Assembly: GCF_000980885.2 (NCBI RefSeq)
Contig: NZ_LBDA02000094.1
Span: forward strand, 1 to 64,000
Length of the DNA stretch: 64,000 nt
Origin: Streptomyces malaysiense
GTDB lineage: Bacteria; Actinomycetota; Actinomycetes; Streptomycetales; Streptomycetaceae
Direction: 5' to 3'
Part shown: in pieces, positions 42,957 through 52,135 of the stretch
Layout of the letters: each line of letters opens with the position of its first letter
How positions within the stretch are numbered: the stretch's first letter is position 1
Position numbers and translations under genes: made by a program
The notes under the pieces: model-generated
Database searches by the model: none
What the model saw: only the letters and a program-made list of their open reading frames with translations
Told to the model about the DNA's origin: nothing

Positions 42957-45334
42957 CGGTGACCGGGCCGACCTGGGAGTACGAGGGGTACCAGGCCGAA
43001 CGGGAGCGGCTGCGGGAGTCCCTGTGCACCCTGGGCAACGGCTACGTCGCCACGAGGGGCGCCCTGCCCGAGTGCACCGCCGACGAGATCCACTACCCGG
43101 GCACCTACGCGGCCGGCTGCTACAACCGGCTCACCTCCGAGATCGCGGGGCGGCGCGTCGAGAACGAGGACATGGTCAACCTGCCCAACTGGCTCCCCCT
43201 GCGCTTCCGTCCGTCGGCGGACGGGGCGGGCTGGCTGACCCCCGACACGGCCGCCGTCACCGAACACCACCTCACCCTGCACCTCGACGCGGGTGTGCTG
43301 GAGCGCCGTACCCGCTACTCCCTCGGCTCCCACGGGTCACTGCTGGTCACCCAGTCGCGCCTGGTCCACCTCGGTGATCCCCATCTGGCCGCGCTCCGAA
43401 CGGAGTTCACCGCCGAGGGCGCCGCCCTGGACCTGGACGTCGAGGCCGCGCTCGACGGCGACGTCACCAACGCGGGCGTCGCCCGCTACCGCGACCTGGA
43501 CGGCCGCCATCTCACCGGCGTACACACGGGAGTCGCCGACGCCGCCACCGTGTGGCTCAACTGCCGCACCCGCACCTCCGACATCCGGATCGCCCTCGCG
43601 GGCCGGCTCACCGGCCCGCCCCCCGTCGCCGCCACCGCCGAACCCCGCCGCGCCGTACAGACGCTGCGCCTCGCCCTGTCCCCCGGCCGTACCGTCACCG
43701 TCGACAAGACCGTCGCCCTGCACACGTCCCACGACCCCGCCATCGGCGACCCGCTGCGCGCGGCCCTCGACCGGCTGGCCGGGGCCCCCGGCTTCCCGGA
43801 CCTGCGGGAATCCCACCGCGCCGCCTGGGCGCGACTGTGGCGGCGCACCGTGCTCGACGTACCCGGCGAGGCCGGCCGGATCCTGCGCCTGCACCTCTTC
43901 CACGTGCTCCAGACGCTCTCCCCGCACACCGCCGACCTGGACGTCGGCGTCCCCGCGCGCGGACTGCACGGAGAGGCGTACCGCGGCCACGTCTTCTGGG
44001 ACGAGCTCTTCGTGCTGCCCTACCTCGACCTCCATCTGCCGGAGGTGTCGCGGGGGTTGCTCCGCTACCGGCACCGCCGCCTGGACGCGGCCCGGCGGGC
44101 GGCCGCCCGGCTCGGCAGGCGCGGCGCGTGCTATCCCTGGCAGAGCGGCAGCGACGGTCACGAGGAGACCCAGGAACTCCATCTCAACCCCCGCTCCGGC
44201 CGCTGGCTGCCCGACAACTCCCGCCTTCAGCACCACGTCGGGTCGGCGGTCGCCTACAACGTGTGGCGGTACTGCGAGGCCACCGGCGACAGCGACTTCC
44301 GCGCGGGCGAGGGCGCCGAGCTGTTCCTGGAGATCGCCCGCTTCTGGGCGGACTCCGCGGTGTACGACGACCACCTCGGCCGGCACCGCATCCGGGGCGT
44401 GGTCGGCCCCGACGAGTACCACGACGCCTATCCCGGCGCCGGCCGGCCGGGCCTGGACGACAACACGTACACCAACGCCACCGCCGCCTGGGTGCTCGCC
44501 CGCGCCCTGGACCTGCTGCGCACCCTGCCCGAGCCGCGCCGCCGCGAACTCACCGAGCGCATGGGTCTCGAACCCGGCGAGAGCGAGCGCTGGGCGGAGG
44601 TCGCGCACACCCTCCATGTGCCCCGGCACGACGGCGTGATCAGCCAGTTCGCGGGCTACGGCGACCTCGCCGAGCTGGACTGGGACGCCTACCGCGCGCG
44701 CTACGGCGACATCCGGCGCCTGGACCGGATCCTGGAGGCCGAGGGCGACACCGTCAACCGCTACCGGGCGTCCAAGCAGGCCGACGTCCTGATGCTGGCC
44801 TACCTCTTCGCGCCCCGCGAACTGCATGCCCTGTTCCGGCAGTTGGGCCACGACATCGACGAGGACACCTGGTCGGCGACGGTCGACTACTACCTGGGCC
44901 GCACCAGCCACGGCTCCACCCTCAGCGGACTCGTGCACGGCTGGATCCTGACCCGGGCCCGCCGTGCCGACGCCTGGGCCTACGTCCAGGAGACGCTGCG
45001 CGGCGACATCGCCGACATCCAGGGCGGCACCACCGGCGAGGGCATCCACCTCGGCGCGATGGCCGGCACCCTCGATCTGGTGCAGCGCGGGCTGACCGGC
45101 CTGGAGACCCGCGACGGCGCCCTCCGGCTGGACCCCGTCCCGCTGCCCGAGTTCTCCTCCTACGGCTTCTCGATCCGCTACCTCGGCCACTGGGGGATCG
45201 GCGTCCGCCTGGCCAGGAGGCAGCTGGAGATCGCCGTGCCCGACTCCGAGGGCGCCCCCGTCGACGTACGGCTGGCGGACCAGGTGGTGACGGTGCGGCC
45301 GGGACGTACGGTGCGGCTGGTGCTGCCGGAGTGA
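42953..45334 (+). CDS. GH65 glycoside hydrolase/phosphorylase (maltose/trehalose/kojibiose phosphorylase type)
   Basis: A 793-aa enzyme of family GH65. The N-terminal beta domain begins WEYEGYQAERERLRESLCTLGNGYVATRG, the (alpha/alpha)6 barrel contains FWDELFVLPYLDLHLPEVSRG and the catalytic acid motif GVVGPDEYHDAY, and TSHGSTLSGLVHGW is at the position of the phosphate-binding loop. The C-terminal beta sandwich ends the protein. GH65 members phosphorolyse or hydrolyse alpha-glucosides such as maltose, trehalose or kojibiose. The HAD phosphoglucomutase that frequently accompanies GH65 is not evident here. The ATG overlaps the end of a small upstream frame. Confidence 0.88.
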   Translation: MTVTGPTWEYEGYQAERERLRESLCTLGNGYVATRGALPECTADEIHYPGTYAAGCYNRLTSEIAGRRVENEDMVNLPNWLPLRFRPSADGAGWLTPDTAAVTEHHLTLHLDAGVLERRTRYSLGSHGSLLVTQSRLVHLGDPHLAALRTEFTAEGAALDLDVEAALDGDVTNAGVARYRDLDGRHLTGVHTGVADAATVWLNCRTRTSDIRIALAGRLTGPPPVAATAEPRRAVQTLRLALSPGRTVTVDKTVALHTSHDPAIGDPLRAALDRLAGAPGFPDLRESHRAAWARLWRRTVLDVPGEAGRILRLHLFHVLQTLSPHTADLDVGVPARGLHGEAYRGHVFWDELFVLPYLDLHLPEVSRGLLRYRHRRLDAARRAAARLGRRGACYPWQSGSDGHEETQELHLNPRSGRWLPDNSRLQHHVGSAVAYNVWRYCEATGDSDFRAGEGAELFLEIARFWADSAVYDDHLGRHRIRGVVGPDEYHDAYPGAGRPGLDDNTYTNATAAWVLARALDLLRTLPEPRRRELTERMGLEPGESERWAEVAHTLHVPRHDGVISQFAGYGDLAELDWDAYRARYGDIRRLDRILEAEGDTVNRYRASKQADVLMLAYLFAPRELHALFRQLGHDIDEDTWSATVDYYLGRTSHGSTLSGLVHGWILTRARRADAWAYVQETLRGDIADIQGGTTGEGIHLGAMAGTLDLVQRGLTGLETRDGALRLDPVPLPEFSSYGFSIRYLGHWGIGVRLARRQLEIAVPDSEGAPVDVRLADQVVTVRPGRTVRLVLPE

Positions 45335-45442
45335 GGGCCGGCCGCCCGACGACTACCGCCCCCCGGGGTCGAAACCGGGCCCGAACCTGTGTAAGTTCAG
45401 CAGCGTTGTCGTTGTGCTGGTGTTGCTGGAGGTGTGTGGGCG

Positions 45443-45877
45443 GTGCTGATGACCGGCAAGGTGCTGCGATTCGACGAGGTCCGCGGATACGGGTTCATCG
45501 CCCCTTCCGAACCGGGCGAGGACGTCTTCATGCACGCGAACGACCTGCTGGACGAGAAGTACCTCTACCACGAGGGCAGCGAGGTCGAGTTCCACCTGGA
45601 GATGGGGGACAAGGGACCGAAGGCCTCCCAGATCCGGCTGGTCTACCAGCCCTCCTCGCACCGCCTGCCCAACCGCCCCGTCTTCTCCGACGGCTCCGCC
45701 ACCGCCGAGCGCCCCGCCGCCGCGGCGTCCGGGGAGGGCACCGGCGCGGGCCGTTTCCGCACCGAGCTGACCGAGGTCCTGGTCGCCTCGGTCGACTCCC
45801 TCACGGCCGCGCAGATCCGCCAGGTCAGGGAGCGGGTCGTCGAACTGGCCAGGGAAAAGGGCTGGTTGACCGTCTGA
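45443..45877 (+). CDS. cold-shock domain protein with C-terminal extension
   Basis: About 144 aa. The cold-shock domain spans residues 1-70 (TGKVLRFDEVRGYGFIAPSEPGEDVFMHANDLL), with an RNP1-like YGFIAP core that binds single-stranded nucleic acid; the family motif KGYGFI is here RGYGFI and the RNP2 VFMH is intact. A Ser/Ala-rich linker leads to a helical C-terminal region of about 40 residues not found in CspA. Three in-frame starts exist: GTG 45434, GTG 45443 and ATG 45449. The GGAGGTG ribosome site is best spaced for 45443. Confidence 0.8.
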   Translation: MLMTGKVLRFDEVRGYGFIAPSEPGEDVFMHANDLLDEKYLYHEGSEVEFHLEMGDKGPKASQIRLVYQPSSHRLPNRPVFSDGSATAERPAAAASGEGTGAGRFRTELTEVLVASVDSLTAAQIRQVRERVVELAREKGWLTV

Positions 45878-45956
45878 CCGGGTTCGCCGAGGGCCCTCGG
45901 CCGGACCGGCGAGGGACCCCGCCACCACCTGCTTCTCCCGGCCCTTGGAGCACACC

Positions 45957-46706
45957 GTGACGACAGCCTGCCCGACCGGCGATCCGTGGGTGCGCCGCTT
46001 CCACCCGGCGCCGCAGGCGCCCGCCCGGCTGGTGTGCTTCCCGCACGCCGGCGGTTCGGCGACCTTCTACTTCCCGCTCTCCGCGGCCCTCGGCGGCACG
46101 GTCGACGTGGTCGCGCTGCAGTACCCGGGACGGCAGGACCGGCACGCGGAGAAGGGCATCGAGACCATCGCGGAGCTGGCGGACCGCGCCCATGAGGCGC
46201 TGCAGCCCTACGCGGACCGCCCGTTGACGTTCTTCGGGCACAGCATGGGGTCCATCGTCGCCTTCGAGGTGGCCCGCCGCTTCGAACGCGACGGCGAGGG
46301 CCCCGTCCACCTCTTCGCCTCCGCACGCCGCGCCCCGTCGGCCTACGCGGGCGAGAACGTGCACCAGCGGGACGACGACGGCATCATCGCCGAGATGCGC
46401 CGGCTCAGCGGCACGGACGACCGGCTCCTGGACGACGAGGACATCCTGCGCATGATCCTGCCGGTCCTGCGCAGCGACTACACGGCCATCGAGACCTACC
46501 GGGCCACGCCCTCCACCGTCATCGCCGCCCCCGTCACCGCCCTCACCGGGGACACGGACCCCCGCGTCACCCCCGAGCAGGCGCACGCCTGGCGCGCCCA
46601 CACCACCGGCCCCTTCGACCTCCGGATCTTCCCGGGCGGCCACTTCTACCTCTCCGACCAGATCCCCGAACTGGCGGAGCTGGTGCGGTCCCGGCTGCCG
46701 GCCTGA
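45957..46706 (+). CDS. type II thioesterase
   Basis: A 249-aa alpha/beta hydrolase of the external thioesterase (TEII, GrsT) family, which clears stalled acyl groups from carrier proteins of NRPS/PKS assembly lines. The entry motif LVCFPHAGGSATFY, nucleophile FFGHSMGS (GxSxG), Asp in GDTDPRVTP and His in PGGHFYLSDQ are all present. The GTG at 45957 has a GGAG site with six-base spacing. It stands alone, about 11 kb from the NRPS operon at the right end of the window; it could serve that or any other carrier-protein system. Confidence 0.87.
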   Translation: MTTACPTGDPWVRRFHPAPQAPARLVCFPHAGGSATFYFPLSAALGGTVDVVALQYPGRQDRHAEKGIETIAELADRAHEALQPYADRPLTFFGHSMGSIVAFEVARRFERDGEGPVHLFASARRAPSAYAGENVHQRDDDGIIAEMRRLSGTDDRLLDDEDILRMILPVLRSDYTAIETYRATPSTVIAAPVTALTGDTDPRVTPEQAHAWRAHTTGPFDLRIFPGGHFYLSDQIPELAELVRSRLPA

Positions 46707-46853
46707 GGCCCTCGCACGCTCAGGCGGCCCCCGCCGGCGGCGCGTCGGTCCCGGCCGGCACCCGGGCGTGGGCCACGGCTTCGGGACGCGGGCCGTGCCG
46801 CGGCCTGGGGCCCGGCCGGCGAGGGTGCCGCCCCGGCCCCGCCCGGCGCCGGT

Positions 46854-47507
46854 CTACCCGACTTGCACGGGGCCGTAGAGCGCTGCCGGAGCGCCCGTCG
46901 CCAGGGCCCAGTACCGGTCGCCGTACGACCAGTGCCACCACTCCGTGGGGTAGTTCACCAGTCCGGCGGCGGTCAGGGCCGTACCCAGGACCTGCCGGTG
47001 GGCGCGGGCCGTGTCGCTGATGCCGGCGGCCCCCGTGTAGCAGGCGCCCGCGCTGTCCTCCGGGTTCGCGTTCATCGCGGTGCCCATGTCCAGCTCCCGG
47101 CCGGCGCTGTCGACGAGCGTGAGATCGACGGCCGCCCCGGCGCTGTGCGGTGCGATCCCGGGTGGCGAGACGTAGCGGCTCGCCGCCGAACGCACCCGTT
47201 CGGCGGGCCAGTCGGGATGGGCGGCGCTCAGCCCGGCGCCGTACTGCTCGAAATAGCGCCGCTGGAGGGACGGCGGCCGGTAGCCCTCGACGAAGAGCAG
47301 CCGCAGCCCCTTCGGCAGTGAGTCCTGCGCCGTGAGCAGCCGTTCGAACACGCCCTCCCGCAGCCGGGCGAACGCACCGTCCTCGTCCGCCTTGCGTCCG
47401 TCGACCGGCAGCCGGCCGTCGCGGCGCACATCCACCAGCCGCTCACCGCACTCCCGTACGGGCACGGCGGCGACTTCCGGATCGGACATCAGGATGATCT
47501 CTGTCAT
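46854..47507 (-). CDS. VanX-like D-Ala-D-Ala dipeptidase (M15D)
   Basis: A 217-aa zinc dipeptidase. The metal and catalytic motifs are PHSAGAAVDLTLVD (SxHxxGxAxD type; His and Asp ligands) and TEWWHWSYGD (catalytic Glu and the second His ligand), and the substrate-side VEGYRPPSLQRRYFE is conserved. VanX enzymes hydrolyse D-Ala-D-Ala to lower the vancomycin target. There is no vanHA neighbour, so a peptidoglycan-turnover role is at least as likely as glycopeptide resistance. ATG 47507 is used. No signal peptide, so cytoplasmic like VanX. Confidence 0.83.
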   Translation of the reverse strand: MTEIILMSDPEVAAVPVRECGERLVDVRRDGRLPVDGRKADEDGAFARLREGVFERLLTAQDSLPKGLRLLFVEGYRPPSLQRRYFEQYGAGLSAAHPDWPAERVRSAASRYVSPPGIAPHSAGAAVDLTLVDSAGRELDMGTAMNANPEDSAGACYTGAAGISDTARAHRQVLGTALTAAGLVNYPTEWWHWSYGDRYWALATGAPAALYGPVQVG

Positions 47508-47555
47508 GGGACGATCGTCCCAGCCCCGTGCCACCGGCGGGAGACGTCCGAACCG

Positions 47556-48737
47556 TCAGAGCCTCAGCGCCAGATGGCGCGGCCCCCGCAGCATCGCGTT
47601 CTGCCGGTACGGCGGCGGGTCCTCGGTCAGCTCCGCCGTGGCCAGCCGGGGGAGCAGCGCCGTGAGCGCGTACTGGGCCTCCAGGCGGGCCAGCGGGGCG
47701 CCGTAGCAGAGGTGGATGCCGGAGCCGAAGCCGAGATGCTCGTTGTCGAACCGGGTCGGATCGAAGCGGTCGGGATCGGTGAAGCGGCGCGGGTCGCGGT
47801 TGCCCGAGGCCAGGGCCAGGAACACGGAGGAGCCGCTGGGGAGCGTGGTGCCGGCGACCTCGAAGTCGACCAGGGGGATGCGCTCGCGCATGTGCACGGG
47901 GGGTTCGAAGCGCAGCAGCTCCTCCACAGCGCGCGGCATCAGGCCGGGTTCGCGGCGCAGCCGGTCGAGTTCCTCGGGGTTGCGCAGCAGGGTCAGGACG
48001 CCGTTGGTGATGAGGTTGACCGTGGTCTCGTGCCCGGCGATCAGCAACAGCACCGCGGTCTGCGCGAGTTCCTCCCGGCTGAGCCGCAGCTCGGGGTCGG
48101 GCTCGGCGACGAACGCGGAGAGCAGGTCGTCGCCCGGGTCGTCGCGGCGCCGCTCGGCCAGGCCCACCAGGTACCCGCCCATCTCCTGTCGGGCCCGTTC
48201 GGCCTCGTCGCGCGGTGCCGAGCTCGCGTCCGGCCGTACGTCGGCGGACGCCACCAGCGTGTCCGACCAGGCGCGGAAGAGCGGTTCGTCCTCGTGCGGC
48301 ACGCCGAGCAGCCGGCAGATCACCGTGACCGGCAGCGGATAGGCGAAGTCGTCCACGACATCGATCCGCCCGCCCGGCTCGAACGGCGCCAGCAGTTCCT
48401 CGGTGATGTCCTCGATCTCGGTGCGCATCCCGTCCACCCGGTGCGGGGTGTGCGGCGGCCCGAACGGCCGCATGGCCAGCGTGCGAAGCCGGTGGTGCTC
48501 CGGGTCGTCCAGGCGCAGGAACGGCGGCTTGGCGGTCTCCACGCCGCGGGTGCGGGGATCGGCGCTCATCCGCGGATCGTGCAGCAGCGCGGCGACCTCG
48601 TGGTAGCCGCCGATCAGCAGGCTGCCGTCGGCCTGCGGGACGACGGCGCCGGCCTCGCGCAGCTCCACGTACAGGGGGTAGGGGTCGGGGCGGTTGGCGT
48701 AGTCGGTGATCCTGGCCAGCAGGGTGCCGGGGTCCAT
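47556..48737 (-). CDS. cytochrome P450 with its own electron-transfer operon
   Basis: A 393-aa class I P450. The haem loop is LGFGSGIHLCYGAPLARLE, the I-helix LLLIAGHETTVNLI (with the acidic-Thr pair), and the ExxR helix AVEELLRFEPPVH. It resembles actinobacterial CYP107/CYP105-like hydroxylases, though I cannot fix the subfamily. It is the third gene of a minus-strand operon with a ferredoxin and a ferredoxin reductase (25-base gap), so the complete NADH-to-haem chain is made together. The substrate may be a fatty acid, sterol-like or xenobiotic compound; the divergent regulator and fatty-acid-hydroxylase-like gene suggest lipids. Confidence 0.88.
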   Translation of the reverse strand: MDPGTLLARITDYANRPDPYPLYVELREAGAVVPQADGSLLIGGYHEVAALLHDPRMSADPRTRGVETAKPPFLRLDDPEHHRLRTLAMRPFGPPHTPHRVDGMRTEIEDITEELLAPFEPGGRIDVVDDFAYPLPVTVICRLLGVPHEDEPLFRAWSDTLVASADVRPDASSAPRDEAERARQEMGGYLVGLAERRRDDPGDDLLSAFVAEPDPELRLSREELAQTAVLLLIAGHETTVNLITNGVLTLLRNPEELDRLRREPGLMPRAVEELLRFEPPVHMRERIPLVDFEVAGTTLPSGSSVFLALASGNRDPRRFTDPDRFDPTRFDNEHLGFGSGIHLCYGAPLARLEAQYALTALLPRLATAELTEDPPPYRQNAMLRGPRHLALRL

Positions 48738-48762
48738 GTCGGCTCCTCGTATCGGGCTTGGG

Positions 48763-50118
48763 CTATACCACCGTCAGCCGGCGGTCCGGCAGATAGCCGG
48801 TCAGTGCGACCGTCGGGCCGTGGGACAGCACCGACGGGTCCGGTACGTCGGACGGGATCGGGATCTCGGCCGCGATGGCCCGGTCGGCGGCGCCCGGCGG
48901 CGGCGGGAACGGCGCGCCGGTCTCGATCAGATGCTGGTAGTAGTCGAGCGACTTGGCCATGTCGACGGTGACCGCGGCGGTGACCCGGCCCCGGTAGCCG
49001 TAGACCATGGCGAGCCGGCGCGCCTCCAGGGAGCCCTGCGCGATGACCACGTGGTCGGAGTAGGTGGGCACCCCCACCGACTTGATGTTGAGCCCGAACT
49101 GCGTCGACCAGAACGTCGGCAGGGCCAGGTGCGGGCGGCGCAGCGGCCCGGGGCTGACCATGTTGTGGGCCGCGACCTCGGCCTGGATGACCGCGTTGCC
49201 CCAGTGCTCCAGGGACAGCAGCTGGTAGCCGAAGAGCGGGTGCGGGAAGCGGGAGACGTCGCCGGCCACGAAGACGTCGTCGGTGACGATGCCGTACATG
49301 GTGAAGGCCCGGCAGCCCGCGTCGCAGGCCAGCCCGCGCGGGCCCGCCGCGAGCCCGGAGTCCGCCAGCCAGTCCACGTTGCGCACCGCGCCGAGCGCGA
49401 CCACGCACACATCGGCGTCCACCTGGCTGCCGTCGGAGAGCTCCACGCCGGTGAAGGCCTTGTCGCCGAGCAGCCTGGTCACCGTCACCCCGGTGCGCAG
49501 GTCCACGCCGTTGTTGCGCTGCATCACGGCCGCGAGCTTGGACAGGGTGCCGCCCAGCGCGCCGACCAGGGGCGCCGGGCCGCGCTCGGTGACCGTGACC
49601 TCCAGACCGCGCTCCCGGCAGGCCGAGGCGATCTCGGAGCCGGTGAACCCGCCGCCGATCACCAGCACCCGCCGGGGCCCGGCGTCCAGGGCGGCCGCCA
49701 GCCCCGCGGCGTCCTCGCGGGTGCGCACGGTGAACACGCCGTCCAGCGCCGCCTCCGCCGGGTTCGGCCAGGGCCGGGCACGGGTACCGGTGGCGATCAG
49801 CACCCGGTCGTACGGCAGCGACTCCCCGTTGTCGAGCAGCACCCGCCTGCCCAGCGTGTCCAGACCGGTGGCCCTTACACCGAGCAGCCACTCCGCCTTG
49901 GGGTCGCGGCGCATCGGCAGCCCCGTGGAGTCGGCCGGCGCGACGCCCAGCAGCACCTGCTTGGACAGTGGCGGGCGGTCGTACGGCGGATGGGGCTCGT
50001 CCCCGACCACCGTCAGGGAGCCGGTGAAACCCTGCTCGCGCAGTTCCTCCGCGGCCCGCAGTCCGGCCAGCGAGGCGCCCACGATGACGATCCGGCCGTC
50101 CGTGAGGTCATCGGGCAC
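48763..50118 (-). CDS. NAD(P)H-ferredoxin reductase
   Basis: A 451-aa flavoprotein of the putidaredoxin-reductase type. The FAD motif is RIVIVGASLAGLRAAEELRE, the NAD motif VLVIGGGFTGSEIASACRERG, and the second FAD contact DDVFVAGDVSRFPHP. A Pro-rich segment near residue 410 precedes a C-terminal tail longer than in typical members. The GTG at 50118 overlaps the ferredoxin gene end by 11 bases. It passes electrons from NAD(P)H to the ferredoxin for the P450 encoded next. Confidence 0.9.
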   Translation of the reverse strand: MPDDLTDGRIVIVGASLAGLRAAEELREQGFTGSLTVVGDEPHPPYDRPPLSKQVLLGVAPADSTGLPMRRDPKAEWLLGVRATGLDTLGRRVLLDNGESLPYDRVLIATGTRARPWPNPAEAALDGVFTVRTREDAAGLAAALDAGPRRVLVIGGGFTGSEIASACRERGLEVTVTERGPAPLVGALGGTLSKLAAVMQRNNGVDLRTGVTVTRLLGDKAFTGVELSDGSQVDADVCVVALGAVRNVDWLADSGLAAGPRGLACDAGCRAFTMYGIVTDDVFVAGDVSRFPHPLFGYQLLSLEHWGNAVIQAEVAAHNMVSPGPLRRPHLALPTFWSTQFGLNIKSVGVPTYSDHVVIAQGSLEARRLAMVYGYRGRVTAAVTVDMAKSLDYYQHLIETGAPFPPPPGAADRAIAAEIPIPSDVPDPSVLSHGPTVALTGYLPDRRLTVV

Positions 50119-50317
50119 CGCCGCTCACCTCTTCCCCGAGGAGAATGGCCTGTACCGGGCAGGCCGCCGCGGCCTGGCGCACCCGTTCGACCTGGTCGTC
50201 CGGGACGGCCGGGGCGTACAGAAGTCCTTCCTCGCCGTGCAGCCGGAACACGTCCGGCGCGAGGAACACGCACTGCGCGTAGCCCTGGCAGCGCGTGAGG
50301 TCGACAACGGTCTGCAT
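50108..50317 (-). CDS. ferredoxin, P450-associated [3Fe-4S] type
   Basis: A 69-aa ferredoxin. Its cluster ligands are Cys10 and Cys16 in TRCQGYAQCVFLAPD and a later Cys in AAACPVQA, giving three Cys, as in the [3Fe-4S] ferredoxins that feed Streptomyces P450s. ATG 50317 has a strong GGAGGAAG ribosome site. It is the first gene of the ferredoxin/reductase/P450 operon. Confidence 0.9.
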   Translation of the reverse strand: MQTVVDLTRCQGYAQCVFLAPDVFRLHGEEGLLYAPAVPDDQVERVRQAAAACPVQAILLGEEVSGGAR

Positions 50318-50492
50318 CGCAACCACTTCCTCCTCCGCCGTACCGCCCCCTCCCATCCAGCATGGGGCGAGACCGGGGACCTCGCACGGCCACCCGGGCG
50401 GCGGCCGGGAGCGGCGCGCCAACGCGCCGGGAAAGAGAGCCGTTTGACGGATCAGGACGAACACCGACATGTTCCCGGGCCCGCGCGGAAAG

Positions 50493-50507
50493 ACTGGTCC
50501 AACCAGT
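50493..50507. promoter_or_regulatory. FadR-type GntR operator
   Basis: The palindrome actggt-cca-accagt contains TGGT-N3-ACCA, which fits the TNGTNNNACNA pattern of FadR-subfamily GntR regulators. It directly precedes a TTGACC -35-like element (50507-50512) and lies 36 bases before the GntR gene, in the 225-base divergent region shared with the ferredoxin/P450 operon. One site could thus control both directions. Confidence 0.55.
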
Positions 50508-50542
50508 TGACCACTGCACGGACCGCCTCCACCCTGGTCGCC

Positions 50543-51265
50543 ATGACCGAGGGACACATACGGCGCGAGGCGGTCTCCGACCAGCTCTTCGCCCTGTTGC
50601 GCGACAGGATTCTCGGCGGGGCGCTGCCACCGGGCGGCGCGCTCACCGCGGAGCGGGAACTGGCGGCCGAGTTCGGGGTGAACCGGCACGCCGTACGGGA
50701 GGCCGTCAAACGGCTCCAGCAGGCCCGGCTGGTCGAGGTCAGCCATGGCGGCCGCACCCAGGTACTGGACTGGCGGCGCACCGCCGGGCTGGAACTCGCC
50801 GTGGGCATCGCCGCCGCCGACAGCGGGCCCACCGTGCAGGACATCGCCCGTGACGCCCTGGAGATGCGGGCCTGTATCGGCGCCGACGCCGCCCGGCTGT
50901 GCGCGCTGCGCTGCTCCGCGCGGGCCGCCGCCGAGATAGCCGCCGCCGTGGAGGCGCACGCGCAGGCCGGGCCCGATCTGACCGACCTGGACGAGACCTA
51001 CATCGCCTGGTGGCGGCTGATTGTGGAGGGCTCCGGGAACATCGCCTACCTGCTGGCCTTCAACAGCCTGGTCGACGGCATGATCCCGGTCGCCGACGTG
51101 CCCGCAGACCTCGGCGCGGGCGAGATCCTCGACGTCGAGGCCCACCGCCGGCTGGCCGGGCACATCTCGGCCCGCGAGGCCGGCGCGGCCGAGCTGCTGG
51201 CCCGCGAGCTGCTGGCCCGCAGCGTGCCCGCCGCGCCGCGCGCCCGGAAGGGTGCGCGGCGATGA
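50543..51265 (+). CDS. GntR-family regulator, FadR/FCD subfamily
   Basis: A 240-aa repressor-type regulator. The winged helix is at residues about 8-75 (DQLFALLRDRILGGALPPGGALTAERELAAEFGVNRHAVREAVKRLQQARLVEV), followed by a helical FCD/FadR-like effector domain with Asp/His residues suited to metal or acid binding. The start ATG 50543 has no ribosome site, and a promoter at 50507 onward would give a leaderless mRNA. Its stop overlaps the fatty acid hydroxylase gene (ATGA). It probably controls itself, that hydroxylase and the divergent P450 operon in response to an acid or acyl-CoA. Confidence 0.85.
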   Translation: MTEGHIRREAVSDQLFALLRDRILGGALPPGGALTAERELAAEFGVNRHAVREAVKRLQQARLVEVSHGGRTQVLDWRRTAGLELAVGIAAADSGPTVQDIARDALEMRACIGADAARLCALRCSARAAAEIAAAVEAHAQAGPDLTDLDETYIAWWRLIVEGSGNIAYLLAFNSLVDGMIPVADVPADLGAGEILDVEAHRRLAGHISAREAGAAELLARELLARSVPAAPRARKGARR

Positions 51266-52098
51266 TCCCCACCGTGGTCTACGCGATCCCGGCGTTCGTG
51301 CTGCTGGTCGTGGTGGAGGCGCTGTCCTACCGCTTCCTGCCGGACGACGACGAGCGCGGGTACGAGCTGCGCGACACCGTCACCAGCATGTCCATGGGCG
51401 CGGGCAGCCAGGTCATAGCGGTGCCGTGGAAGGTCGCGACGATCGTGGTCTACGCCGCCGCCTACACCGCCGTCCCCTGGCACCTGTCGCCGTCCTCCGG
51501 CTGGACCTGGCTGCTGCTGTTCTTCGGCGACGACCTGGCCTACTACGCCTACCACCGCGCCCACCACCGGGTACGGGTGCTGTGGGCGAGCCATGTGGTG
51601 CACCACTCCAGCCTGCGTTACAACCTGTCCACCGCGCTGCGCCAGACCTGGACGCCGATGACCGGTCTGCCCTTCTGGCTGCCGCTGGCGCTGCTCGGCG
51701 TGCCGCCCTGGATGATCCTGGTCGAGCAGGCGGTCAGCCTCGTCTACCAGTTCTTCCTGCACACCGAGCGGGTGGACAGGCTGTGGCGCCCGGTGGAGTG
51801 GTTCTTCAACACGCCCTCGCACCACCGGGTCCACCACGGCTCCAACCAGGTCTACCTGGACCGCAACTACGGCGGCATCCTCATCATCTGGGACCGGCTC
51901 TTGCGCACGTTCGAGCCGGAGGGGGAGCGGGTGGTGTACGGGCTGACGAAGAACATCGGCACCTACAACCCGGTGCGGGTGGCCTTCCACGAGTACGCGG
52001 CCGCCTGGCGCGACGTCCGCGCCGCGGCGCGGTGGCGGGACCGGGTCGGCTACGTGTTCGGACCACCGGGCTGGTCACCGCGTCAGCCGGTGAGATGA
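51262..52098 (+). CDS. fatty acid hydroxylase/sterol desaturase-family membrane enzyme
   Basis: A 278-aa membrane di-iron enzyme. The His motifs are YYAYHRAHHRVRVLWASHVVHHSS and FNTPSHHRVHHGSN, giving the HxxxHH/HxxHH sets of the family, between four hydrophobic segments. Members hydroxylate or desaturate lipids with O2. Translationally coupled to the GntR regulator gene. Electrons may come from the ferredoxin/reductase encoded divergently. It may modify a lipid that is also handled by the P450. Confidence 0.85.
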   Translation: MIPTVVYAIPAFVLLVVVEALSYRFLPDDDERGYELRDTVTSMSMGAGSQVIAVPWKVATIVVYAAAYTAVPWHLSPSSGWTWLLLFFGDDLAYYAYHRAHHRVRVLWASHVVHHSSLRYNLSTALRQTWTPMTGLPFWLPLALLGVPPWMILVEQAVSLVYQFFLHTERVDRLWRPVEWFFNTPSHHRVHHGSNQVYLDRNYGGILIIWDRLLRTFEPEGERVVYGLTKNIGTYNPVRVAFHEYAAAWRDVRAAARWRDRVGYVFGPPGWSPRQPVR

Positions 52099-52135
52099 TG
52101 ATCGTCAAGTCGAGCCGGAAGTGCGGGGGGTAGAG

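Noticed and set aside
46854..47507. Vancomycin resistance cluster
   Set aside because: Only a VanX-like gene is present, without VanH, VanA or VanRS neighbours.
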